This document shows, piece by piece, positions 16,942-25,308 of a stretch of DNA of 64,000 bases. Every line of letters begins with the position of its first letter. The stretch's first letter is position 1. A program made the position numbers and the translations under genes. The notes below the pieces were generated by a model. That model worked only from the letters and a program-made list of their open reading frames with translations. It had not been told where the DNA came from and did not search any database. The stretch spans positions 20,655 to 84,654 of the forward strand of contig JACAER010000026.1 in the NCBI GenBank assembly GCA_013388745.1. The letters run 5' to 3'. Source of the DNA: Chloroflexota bacterium (GTDB taxonomy: Bacteria; Chloroflexota; Anaerolineae; Aggregatilineales; Phototrophicaceae).

Positions 16942-19900
16942 ATGGCTGACAGCCTGTTCGACAACCGCTACCGCTACGATTATATCTACCCGCGCGGACG
17001 CTCTGGCGAAACGCTGCGCGCCGTCGATACACACGACAACGACCGCCCGGTGGTCATCAAGCGCCCGGCGCCCAACGACGCGCCGCCGATTCGCGCCGGG
17101 CAGGAGGTAAGCATCCTCAACGAGCGCAAAGCCCTGATACGTCTGGCCGGCCATCCGGTGCTGACGGCGCTGCTGGGCAGCGGGCAGTTTTTCGTCGGCG
17201 CTATGGCGCACCAATACATCGTGGTCGAACGCGGGACAGGAGAAATCGTCGCCAGCATGGTCAGCGAGAAGGCCGCGCGCGATGAACGCCTGCCCGAACT
17301 GGAAACGCTGGTGCTGGTAGACGCGCTGCTCGATCTGCTGCAAACCGCCCACGCCCACGACATTGTGTACAACGATGTAGACGCCAAGCATTTGTTCTGG
17401 GATCGCGAACTCTACCGCCTGAAGGCCATCGATTGGGGCAACGCGGTTTTTCTGGAAGGCGATGAAGTTACGCAGCAGGGCATCAGCCGCCAGAGCGACA
17501 TTTATCAGGTGGGCGAACTGCTGTATTTTATCCTCACGGGCGGCGCGCGCCCGGAAGTGCCGCGCAGCGCGGGGGAAGACTTCGTGGTGGATTTCCGCCG
17601 CGACAGTGAACGAGTGTCCGCGCGTTTGCAGAGCATCATCAGCCGCGCGCTGCACCCCAACAACCGTCTGCGCTACCGCACGCTGGCGGATCTGCGCCAG
17701 GACTTGAGCGAGTATCGCCAGCCGCTGGAACGCGAGCGCGATGGCCTTCTGGCGCGCATCAATGAACGCCTGCGCCGCAGCCTGAGCAAAGAAGACCTGC
17801 GCGCGCTGCTCAGCGCCCTGGAGCCGGCGCTGGCCGCTGACCCCGGCCATCCCAGGGCACGCCAGACGCGCGAACAGATTCTCGATCGGCTGAACGAACT
17901 GGAAGTCGCCGCCGATCTCGACGCCGTGCGCATTTATATGGAGAGCGCCAACTGGCAGCGTGCCGTGTCACTGCTGGCGGAACTGCGTCCCCGTTCGCGC
18001 GGGGAAATGACAAACCTCATCAAACTGCTGACCGACTGCGCGCTGCTGCTGCACGACGAAACCAGCGTGACGGCCACCCCCAGCACGCATAATGCGCTCA
18101 GCCTGCTGTTTGAGCGCGATTTTGCCCGCGCTGCGCTGCTTTTGCTGACCAAAACTGACGCCAGCACCCGCCCGCTGCACGATCTGCTCGCCGAACGCAT
18201 CAGCGCTTATGTGCCGGATGTGGTGCTGCTGCGCCCCAACCTCTACCGCCTGCAAACGGCGCTCAAAGGCCTGGCGCGTTTGCCCGGTATTGTCGAGATT
18301 CGCGCGCTGTTTGGCGAAATTCAGGGCGCGTTGGACAAACTGGCGGGCAGCGCGGCGGTGCTGGTCGAACTGCGCGATGGCTACCGTGCGGTGGTGGATC
18401 AGCTTATGGGGCTGAACTCGCTGCTGCAAAGTTTCAACGCGCGCCACAATCTCTCTGAAGAGCAGCTGCCGCTGGCGGCGCTGGAACGCGCGTCGGGGGC
18501 GGCGATGGCGCTGGCCGACAACATGCACGTGATCGGCAAACAGGCGACTTCCAGCCCGCGCGACGCCCTGCAAGCGCTGGACAGCAGCCGCGCCATCGAC
18601 CCGCTTAACCCGGCGTGGGAGGCCATTGGACGCCTGCTGGACAGCCTGTACGAACTGCTGCAATCTTACCAGACCTATATCCCCGCCGCCGATGGCTCTG
18701 ATCTGGAAGCCTGGCTCAAAGACGCGCGGCAAGACCTGGTGCCATTCAGCGAGCGCCTGTTTGACGAAATGCTCAATGGCATGGCCGAAGGGCTGGAGAT
18801 CGCGGCGCGCGGCTGGCTGACGTATACCGAAACGGCGATACAGGGCAATCGCCTTGCCACAGTCACCGCGCTGACCGAAGCGATCGACGCCGTAGCGACA
18901 ATCACTCCCACGCTCTCCGGTTGGCTGAATCAGGTGCGCACGATCGTCAACAACGCCACCTATATCGAACGCCATGCGCTGAACGGCGGATTAGGGCGCG
19001 CGCTGGCTGATGGTTGGGAAGCCTTTGATCGCGGACGCTTGCAGGACGCCGAACGCCTGGGGCAGCAGGCCTACGAAATTGCGCGCACAGAAAACGAACG
19101 CTTCGCCGCCAAACGCCTGCGCGATCTGGCGACGACGGCTTACGGCTGGGCGGATCGCGGCAGCGTCAACAGCACCAAAGCCACGCAGATCGCGCTCGTC
19201 AACATCGAAGAATTGTATACGCCCGAAGAAAATAGCACGCGCCAGAACTTCGCCGCGCAGATGCCCAGCAAAGACACCTATTTGCGCGCCATGCAAAAAG
19301 GCATTGTCGAACTCTACAGCCGCAGCAGCAGCGCCGCCCCGCGCATCTTTTTCGTCAATGGCCTGCTGTTAGGCACGCTCGACGCCCACGATGGCGCGCT
19401 GGATGACGCCGCTTTCTGGCGAGAAGTCGCTGTGCGCGCGCTGGGAGACATCGGCCCGCGCCACACGCTGACACGCATTCTGGACGAATTTATCGCCCGC
19501 CGCCGCGACATTCTGGCGGCCACAGCGCTGCTGAACACCATTCGCTCGCCGCAGCAGTTAGGATTGTTGGAGCCGATTCGCCGCCAGCTTGAGGATGGCG
19601 CGCAGACGCGCCCCCTGGCCGGCGCGATTCAAAGCCTGCGCGAGATGGAAGGGATGCTGCGCGATTGGGCGGACGGCGAATTCCGCGCCGCGGGCATCAA
19701 GCTCGAAAACGCGATTAACGCCATCAACGAAGTCGAGCAAACGGCTTCCACGACGCTGACTGCCTACCGCGCGTATCTGATGGAGCTGCAAAGCCACGCC
19801 GCCGAGCTGTACACGATCAACCGCCAGATGCGCCAGGTGATCGAACGCCGTCCCAGTGAACCCGCTGACATCGTGCGCGAGGCGCACCGCCGCCAGGCAG

Positions 19901-21336
19901 AAGTGACCACGCAGGTGTTGGGCGAAAAATACGCGGCCACGCTGCGCCAGTGGCACGAAACTTACGAGTCGTTTTTGGGGGTGTACGCCGATGCCAGCGT
20001 GCGCCGCACACAGAAGCTCACGCGCTTCAATGAACTGTTTAAGGCCATGTTCATTGATCGTCATCCCGCGTATCCGCTCTACCGCCTGTGGTACGAAACC
20101 ACAGAGCGCGCGCCGGAATTCCCCGCGCCGCCCACCAGCGAACCGACGCCGCGCATCAACGAAGAAGAAATGCTCGATCCGCAGGAGTATCGCGGCCAGT
20201 ACCCGCAGTCGGCAAAAGAAGCGGTCTTGCTGCGCGAACGGCTGGCGCGTGTGCCGGCGCGTGCCTGGCTGCTGCTGCCGCTGCTGCTGCTGGGCCTGGT
20301 GGCCGTTAGTGTGCTGGCCTACAGCGCGTTTACAGCCGCGCAGGCTGCTGGACAGATGCAGGCCGATACAGAAAACACGTTGATCGCCGCCGCTGCGCAG
20401 ATGACCGCTTCGGCCTCAGCCGTCGCGCGCACCAATCCCGCTGCTGGTGCATTATTGACCAGCGAAACGCGCGCCGCCACACGCGCTGCCACAGAAGAAA
20501 GCCGCCTATCGTCGCCCACGCTGCGCGCTTTTATCACGCCGACGCCGCGCATCGCCACAGTCACGGCGCTGCCGCCCGCCGCCACAACGCCCGCGCCCAC
20601 CGTCACCCCGGCGCCGCCGACAGCGACGCTCACACCGACGCTGACCTACACACCGTCTATCACGCCGACACCCACTAATACGCCGACGCCGACGCTGCCG
20701 CCGCAGGGTCTACAGGGCGAACAGGATGTGCTGGCGCTGCTCAACACCCTGCCCGCTGCTGCGCTGCCCTGGGATGCCGCATTGTTTTCGCTGGCGCTGG
20801 ATAACGACGGCAGCCGCTACTGGCGTCTGGGGCGCGGCGAACTGGCCGACGGCGTGATTTTGCTGGCGCTGCCCGCCGCTCTGCTGGAAACCTATTACGG
20901 CAACAACGCTGCTACGCGCATTCGCCGTATGGAAATCGAGCTTTCGCTGGCGACCTATAACCCGGCGCTGACCATTGATAACGAGGTGTTTTTCGGCGCG
21001 CTGCTGCAAAACGCCGCCGATTCTACACAGGTCGCCGGACTAGAAGTGCAGTTGGTGCAAGATGGCGTCGTCAATCTCGGCCTGCGCAGCGCCCTGTTCG
21101 ACGCGCCCGACAGCCTGCGCATCGTCAGCCAGCGCGCCGTGGGCTCGGTGATTCTGCGCGTGCGCCTGGAACGCGATCCGATCAGCGGCGCGGTGCTGGT
21201 GATTGTCAACGGCGACCAGTTGAGCGCCGAACCCATCGCGTTGAGCAGCGCGCAGGACGCTATTTTGCCCGCAATCTTTGTCAACGACGGCGGCGTCATC
21301 ATCTACATTACGCGCTGGACGATCACGCTGTCATAA
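16942..21336 (+). CDS. Receptor-like protein with divergent kinase domain, long helical region, TM and Thr/Pro stalk
   Basis: 1464 residues. A Hanks-type kinase fold (about 8-262) has the ATP lysine in PVVIKRP and DWG in place of DFG (KAIDWGNA). The catalytic loop reads YNDVDAKHLFW: the base Asp is present but the HRDxKxxN Lys and Asn are replaced by Asp and His, so activity is doubtful. Residues 270-1100 are helical, with TPR-like and coiled stretches. One membrane segment (about 1107-1133) precedes a Thr/Pro stalk (about 1195-1255) and a C-terminal beta-rich domain of about 200 residues, presumably outside the cell. No function in the literature is known to me. Confidence 0.75.
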   Translation: MADSLFDNRYRYDYIYPRGRSGETLRAVDTHDNDRPVVIKRPAPNDAPPIRAGQEVSILNERKALIRLAGHPVLTALLGSGQFFVGAMAHQYIVVERGTGEIVASMVSEKAARDERLPELETLVLVDALLDLLQTAHAHDIVYNDVDAKHLFWDRELYRLKAIDWGNAVFLEGDEVTQQGISRQSDIYQVGELLYFILTGGARPEVPRSAGEDFVVDFRRDSERVSARLQSIISRALHPNNRLRYRTLADLRQDLSEYRQPLERERDGLLARINERLRRSLSKEDLRALLSALEPALAADPGHPRARQTREQILDRLNELEVAADLDAVRIYMESANWQRAVSLLAELRPRSRGEMTNLIKLLTDCALLLHDETSVTATPSTHNALSLLFERDFARAALLLLTKTDASTRPLHDLLAERISAYVPDVVLLRPNLYRLQTALKGLARLPGIVEIRALFGEIQGALDKLAGSAAVLVELRDGYRAVVDQLMGLNSLLQSFNARHNLSEEQLPLAALERASGAAMALADNMHVIGKQATSSPRDALQALDSSRAIDPLNPAWEAIGRLLDSLYELLQSYQTYIPAADGSDLEAWLKDARQDLVPFSERLFDEMLNGMAEGLEIAARGWLTYTETAIQGNRLATVTALTEAIDAVATITPTLSGWLNQVRTIVNNATYIERHALNGGLGRALADGWEAFDRGRLQDAERLGQQAYEIARTENERFAAKRLRDLATTAYGWADRGSVNSTKATQIALVNIEELYTPEENSTRQNFAAQMPSKDTYLRAMQKGIVELYSRSSSAAPRIFFVNGLLLGTLDAHDGALDDAAFWREVAVRALGDIGPRHTLTRILDEFIARRRDILAATALLNTIRSPQQLGLLEPIRRQLEDGAQTRPLAGAIQSLREMEGMLRDWADGEFRAAGIKLENAINAINEVEQTASTTLTAYRAYLMELQSHAAELYTINRQMRQVIERRPSEPADIVREAHRRQAEVTTQVLGEKYAATLRQWHETYESFLGVYADASVRRTQKLTRFNELFKAMFIDRHPAYPLYRLWYETTERAPEFPAPPTSEPTPRINEEEMLDPQEYRGQYPQSAKEAVLLRERLARVPARAWLLLPLLLLGLVAVSVLAYSAFTAAQAAGQMQADTENTLIAAAAQMTASASAVARTNPAAGALLTSETRAATRAATEESRLSSPTLRAFITPTPRIATVTALPPAATTPAPTVTPAPPTATLTPTLTYTPSITPTPTNTPTPTLPPQGLQGEQDVLALLNTLPAAALPWDAALFSLALDNDGSRYWRLGRGELADGVILLALPAALLETYYGNNAATRIRRMEIELSLATYNPALTIDNEVFFGALLQNAADSTQVAGLEVQLVQDGVVNLGLRSALFDAPDSLRIVSQRAVGSVILRVRLERDPISGAVLVIVNGDQLSAEPIALSSAQDAILPAIFVNDGGVIIYITRWTITLS

Positions 21337-21499
21337 TTTAACTGGCGCTAAATGAGAAATCCGCTGGCGTAAATTTTTTCGCGCAGCGGTTAAATTTCCT
21401 TTTCCAAATCCAACAAAAGTTCCAGAAATAGGCCTTAAAAGCGGGTATAGTACACGTATCGTTGTAAAAATAATTGCTCTATAAGGAGAGCTTTACACC

Positions 21500-21853
21500 A
21501 TGACTCATATCATCACCAGTCTGTGTCTGCGCGACGGGGCGTGCGTCGAAGTGTGCCCGGTGGAATGCATCGTGCCCGGCCAGCCGAGCAGCGAATGGCC
21601 GTGGTACTTCATCGACCCCGATACCTGCATCGACTGCGGCGCCTGCATCCCCGAATGCCCCTACGAGGCGATCTTTATCGAAGAAGAAGTGCCCGCCAGC
21701 TACAGCATGGCCGAAGGACAAAAGCGCATTCCTTTCGAAACCAAGGTCGAACAGACACACGCCGCCGGTGATGTGGTCGATCTCACGGCGGACATCCAAT
21801 ACAACTACGAATTTTTCGCCGCCGGACCGGGCTACGACGCGCTCAACGCCTAG
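21500..21853 (+). CDS. Ferredoxin, two-cluster (7Fe/8Fe type)
   Basis: 117 residues. Cluster motif 1 is CLRDGACVEVCPVECI, where the wide Cys-x5-Cys spacing is typical of 7Fe ferredoxins with a 3Fe-4S site. Motif 2 is the regular CIDCGACIPECP of a 4Fe-4S cluster. AAGGAG lies before the ATG at 21500. A C-terminal tail of about 40 residues has no Cys. It acts as a cytoplasmic electron carrier; no partner oxidoreductase is adjacent. Confidence 0.9.
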   Translation: MTHIITSLCLRDGACVEVCPVECIVPGQPSSEWPWYFIDPDTCIDCGACIPECPYEAIFIEEEVPASYSMAEGQKRIPFETKVEQTHAAGDVVDLTADIQYNYEFFAAGPGYDALNA

Positions 21854-21878
21854 TCCCGCTTTCAGCACAGAAATCAGT

Positions 21879-21909
21879 ATCCCCCGCCCTGCCGCGGGGG
21901 ATTTTTGTT
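21879..21909 (+). terminator. Rho-independent terminator of ferredoxin gene
   Basis: A 9-bp stem, atcccccgc (21879-21887) with gcgggggat (21894-21902), followed by ttttgttt. Confidence 0.85.
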
Positions 21910-21941
21910 TAAACTTATGCTTGCCGCCGCCAGAATCCCGC

Positions 21942-21947
21942 TACAAT
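21942..21947 (+). promoter_or_regulatory. -10 element (cgcTACAAT)
   Basis: TACAAT preceded by ccgc. The predicted start near 21954 gives a 26-nt leader to the ATG at 21980. No -35 seen. Confidence 0.45.
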
Positions 21948-21979
21948 GAACATAATCATTGATCTCCGGGAGTTGCGTT

Positions 21980-23443
21980 ATGAGCAAAAAGCCGGCGTTG
22001 ATCTGCCCGCAATGCGGCCAGGCGATGACGCTCGATGTCGCCAGCACGACGGTGAAATGCGGTCACTGTGGTTATGTGCCGCTGTACCACGACAGCGCCG
22101 CGCGCCCAAGCAAAGAAGCTCCGAAAGCCCCGCCGCCGCCCACGGCCATCACCTACCGCGGCAAGCTGGAATCGCGTGTCGAAGGCATGTACCTCAGCGC
22201 TCACGCCGCGCTCAAGCAGGGCAAAAAAGATGAAGCGCTGCGCTATTTCCGCAGTGCCATCGACTATCAGCCGGATTTTGTCGATGCGCATATCTGGATT
22301 GCCCGGCTGGTGGACGACGAAAAACTGAAGCATGACCATTTGACGACGGCGCTGGCCTATGAACCGAATCATGTCGATGCGCTGCGCGAGTGGATGGTGT
22401 TCAACAAGCGGCTGACGCCGGAAGAAGCCGCGCGCACGCATCATGCCGACGACGCCGAAACACGGCTCGTCAAAGGGCCGGTGGCCTTCAAAACACAGGC
22501 GCTGCTGTGCCCGATCTGCAACGGCCAGATGACATTAAACGAACGCACGGGCAGCCATGAATGCCGCTTCTGCGGCCATAAAGTGCAGACCAAACAGGCC
22601 GAAAGCATCGACAATCTGGCGTCTGGCCTGCTCGAACGCAAAGCGCGGCCCAAACATTGGGTGATCGGCGACCGCTTGCTGCGCTGCGATCAGTGCGGCG
22701 CGGAACGCACCATCCCCGCGCGCAAGCTGGCGCAAACCTGCCCTTTCTGCGGCTCGACACAGGTCATTCTTTGCGATGCGCTCGGTTCGTTCCAGCAGCC
22801 CGACGGCCTGCTTCCGTTTAAAGTGACGCGCGATGCGGCCAGCATGGCTGTGCAGACCAAACTCAAAAGCGCGGCCGAACGCTTGAAGGGTTTTTTCAAC
22901 GCCAACCAGCTTTCCGGCGCGCAGCTTGACGGCCTCTACATTCCTTTTTGGCTGTTCGAAGGCACGGTCGAAGTCACGCGCTCGACGATTGACCGGCGCA
23001 CGCTGCATCGCAACACGCAGGGCTACCAGCGCGAAATCTTTAACGATGCCGTATACAACATCGCCGTCTGTGCCGTGTCTTCGCCGCCGCCGCTGCTGAC
23101 GCAGCAGTTAGGCGCGTTTGATTGGGACGCGATGGTGGCCTATGACCCGCGCCTGCTGGCGAAGTATCCCGCCGAAATCTACAGCGTCGATTTTGACCGC
23201 GCTTCGCTGCAAGCCCACGCGCCGGTCGCACAGATGATGAAAGCGCGCTATGATCTGCCCGACGGCGACGAGATCGAAAGCAACATCTTTACATCCGTTA
23301 AGCATATGCTGTTCCAACTGGTTTTGGTGCCTGTGTGGGTGGGCACCTTGTTCGAGCGCGACGGTGATGTGCGTCCGGCGCTGGTCAACGGGCGCAGCGG
23401 CGAAACCGTGCTCGGCAAAGCGCAAAAACCCGGTAAGCAGTAA
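21980..23443 (+). CDS. Zinc-ribbon/TPR protein, paralogue 1
   Basis: 487 residues. An N-terminal zinc ribbon (CPQC...CGHC, residues 9-30) is followed by a TPR-like helical pair (ALRYFRSAIDYQPDFVDAH), a second ribbon (CPICNGQ...CRFCGH), a third (CDQCGAE...CPFCGS) and a C-terminal domain with LYIPFWLFEGTVEV. GGAG lies 8 nt before the ATG at 21980. This is one of two tandem paralogues with the same domain order. The proteins may bind nucleic acid or partners through the ribbons; no enzymatic motif is seen. Confidence 0.7.
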   Translation: MSKKPALICPQCGQAMTLDVASTTVKCGHCGYVPLYHDSAARPSKEAPKAPPPPTAITYRGKLESRVEGMYLSAHAALKQGKKDEALRYFRSAIDYQPDFVDAHIWIARLVDDEKLKHDHLTTALAYEPNHVDALREWMVFNKRLTPEEAARTHHADDAETRLVKGPVAFKTQALLCPICNGQMTLNERTGSHECRFCGHKVQTKQAESIDNLASGLLERKARPKHWVIGDRLLRCDQCGAERTIPARKLAQTCPFCGSTQVILCDALGSFQQPDGLLPFKVTRDAASMAVQTKLKSAAERLKGFFNANQLSGAQLDGLYIPFWLFEGTVEVTRSTIDRRTLHRNTQGYQREIFNDAVYNIAVCAVSSPPPLLTQQLGAFDWDAMVAYDPRLLAKYPAEIYSVDFDRASLQAHAPVAQMMKARYDLPDGDEIESNIFTSVKHMLFQLVLVPVWVGTLFERDGDVRPALVNGRSGETVLGKAQKPGKQ

Positions 23444-23459
23444 AGAGCGAGCCTAACCG

Positions 23460-24962
23460 ATGTCTACTCCGAATATTCCCTGCCCGCGCTGCAAAAAACC
23501 GCTGGCGCTGCATCAGGTCAGCGGCAAAATCCTGTGCAAAAACTGCGACTACATCCCTATCGACCGCACAGCCTATAAGATCGCGTTGATCAGCGGCGTC
23601 GATATGACCAGTGAGATGCACCCCGACAAGCTGCGCGGCGTGCGTATTCATCGTCCCGGCACAGTACACAGCCGGGCGCTGGCGGCTTATAATACCGGCG
23701 AGGACTGTCTCAAAAAAGGGGAGAACGCGAAGGCACTGGAAGCCTTTACGCGCGCGCTCGACGCGCAGCCCGATCTGATCGACGCGCATTTGCAGGTTGC
23801 CCGCCTGAGCGATGATCCGCTGACCAAGGTACAGCATATCAACAGTGTACTGGAATACATCCCCAAGCAGGAAGACGCCTTTCGTATGGCGCTGGTGCTG
23901 ATGGGCGCGCTCAGCGAGCAGGAAGCCGCGCGCACGCTGCACTATAACGATCCGGCGCTGCAACACGTAGAGTACACCAACACACAGACGCAGGCCAATC
24001 TGTGCCCTATCTGCGGTGGCCGCATGTCTGTCGCAGAGCGCAGCGCCAAAATCAAATGTCCCTTCTGCGGCCATGAACAAACTATGCCCAAAGCGGTTGT
24101 ATCCTCTGATGGGGCGGGACTGTCGATGGCGCTTATCAAACGTAAGGCACAGCCCGTGAAGTGGGTCATCGGCAGCCGCATTCTGCACTGCAAACAGTGC
24201 GGCGCGCAGCGCACTATCCCCGCGCGCAAGCTGACGGAACGCTGTCCTTTTTGCAACACGCCGCAGGTGGTCGTTAAGGACGCGCTGAATTCATTTCAAC
24301 AGCCAGAGGGCGTTGTGCCCTTCGCCATCACGCGCGAACAGGCCGGCGCGGCTATCAAAGAGGCGCTGCAAAAAACAATGGAGCGCATCAAAGGCTTCTT
24401 TGATAATCGCAAAATCGCCCGCGCCACACTGGAAGGTGTGTATCTGCCGTTCTGGGTCTTCGATGCCAGCGTAGCAGTGCATGGCAATCGTTCTGATGGA
24501 CGTGGGCGCGCCTCGTTCCCCGATTGGGTCGAAGACACGCTGTACTGCGCAGTCAACACGCCGGCGCGCGAACTCACGCAGAAGCTCGATACTTACGACC
24601 TGAGCGCGCTGCTGCCCTATGAGCCGCGCCTGCTGGCCGATTATCCCGCCGAACTGTACACCATCGACTACGATCAAGCTTCTATCGAGGCGCGCCCGCT
24701 CATCGCGCAGGTTTCCAAAGACCGCTATGACTTGATTGAGTTCAACACGGTGCGCGACCAACGCGGCGAGGAGCAGATGGTCGAAGTCTATCTGCGCGAC
24801 AAAACGGTGCTGTTTCAGGAGATGACTTTTCAGTTGGTTCTGCTGCCCGTGTGGATCGCCGCACTGGTCGAAGTCGATGGCGACGTGCGTCCGGCGCTGG
24901 TCAACGGCCAGAACGCGCAGGTCGTGCTGGGCAGGGCGCAGAAGCCCAACGCCAACCCATAA
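23460..24962 (+). CDS. Zinc-ribbon/TPR protein, paralogue 2
   Basis: 500 residues. It starts 16 nt after paralogue 1 and is collinear with it: ribbons CPRC...CKNC, CPICGGR...CPFCGH and CKQCGAQ...CPFCNT, a TPR-like pair (KALEAFTRALDAQPDLIDAH), then GVYLPFWVFDASVAV and a matching C-terminal LLPVWIAALVEVDGDVRPALV. The two have clearly diverged, so the duplication is old. It is probably co-transcribed with paralogue 1 and ends at the terminator at 24994. Confidence 0.7.
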   Translation: MSTPNIPCPRCKKPLALHQVSGKILCKNCDYIPIDRTAYKIALISGVDMTSEMHPDKLRGVRIHRPGTVHSRALAAYNTGEDCLKKGENAKALEAFTRALDAQPDLIDAHLQVARLSDDPLTKVQHINSVLEYIPKQEDAFRMALVLMGALSEQEAARTLHYNDPALQHVEYTNTQTQANLCPICGGRMSVAERSAKIKCPFCGHEQTMPKAVVSSDGAGLSMALIKRKAQPVKWVIGSRILHCKQCGAQRTIPARKLTERCPFCNTPQVVVKDALNSFQQPEGVVPFAITREQAGAAIKEALQKTMERIKGFFDNRKIARATLEGVYLPFWVFDASVAVHGNRSDGRGRASFPDWVEDTLYCAVNTPARELTQKLDTYDLSALLPYEPRLLADYPAELYTIDYDQASIEARPLIAQVSKDRYDLIEFNTVRDQRGEEQMVEVYLRDKTVLFQEMTFQLVLLPVWIAALVEVDGDVRPALVNGQNAQVVLGRAQKPNANP

Positions 24963-24993
24963 ACGGCCCGCGCAAACCTTTTCCACAAGAAAA

Positions 24994-25023
24994 AGCGGGT
25001 CTCAGCACGAGACCCGCTTTTTT
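24994..25023. terminator. Rho-independent terminator, T-tract on both strands
   Basis: Stem agcgggtctc / gagacccgct with a 5-nt loop (24994-25018), T6 after it and A-tract before it. It serves the zinc-ribbon operon and could also stop transcription coming leftward from the tRNA. Confidence 0.85.
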
Positions 25024-25024
25024 G

Positions 25025-25097
25025 CGCCCCTGGAGGGGATCGAACCCCCGACTCACTGCTTAGAAGGCAGTCACTCTATCCACTGAGTTACAGGGGC
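25025..25097 (-). tRNA. tRNA-Arg (anticodon UCU)
   Basis: 73 nt on the minus strand. The acceptor stem gcccctg pairs with caggggc, with discriminator G. The D arm contains actcagtggatagagt. The anticodon arm is actgc-cttctaa-gcagt, with TCT in the loop, reading AGA codons. The T arm is cgggggttcgatccccc-like. CCA is not encoded. It stands alone, with no neighbouring tRNA. Confidence 0.95.
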
Positions 25098-25098
25098 G

Positions 25099-25308
25099 TT
25101 TTTATGCCGATTGGGCAATTTTATTAGATCATAGAAGCGCACGATTTTCAAGCGCAGGGCTGTGCGGGGAAAATCACATCATGCTCTAATGCAGCTTTCA
25201 TGTCAATTTAAATTGAAGTGCGAACGCATTTAACCCCCCAGAGTAAAAGTCAATGCTGGCGCTCAATTAACGCGCCATATCGTAAACCTCGATAGAAGGA
25301 ATAAAACC
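25099..25308. promoter_or_regulatory. Intergenic region with 14-nt palindrome upstream of PhoX-like gene
   Basis: The region between the tRNA and the PhoX-like gene is AT-rich compared with the surroundings. It contains a perfect palindrome tcaatttaaattga at 25203-25216, about 93 nt before the ATG, which could be an operator. AAGGA lies before the ATG at 25309. No coding frame is seen. Confidence 0.35.
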
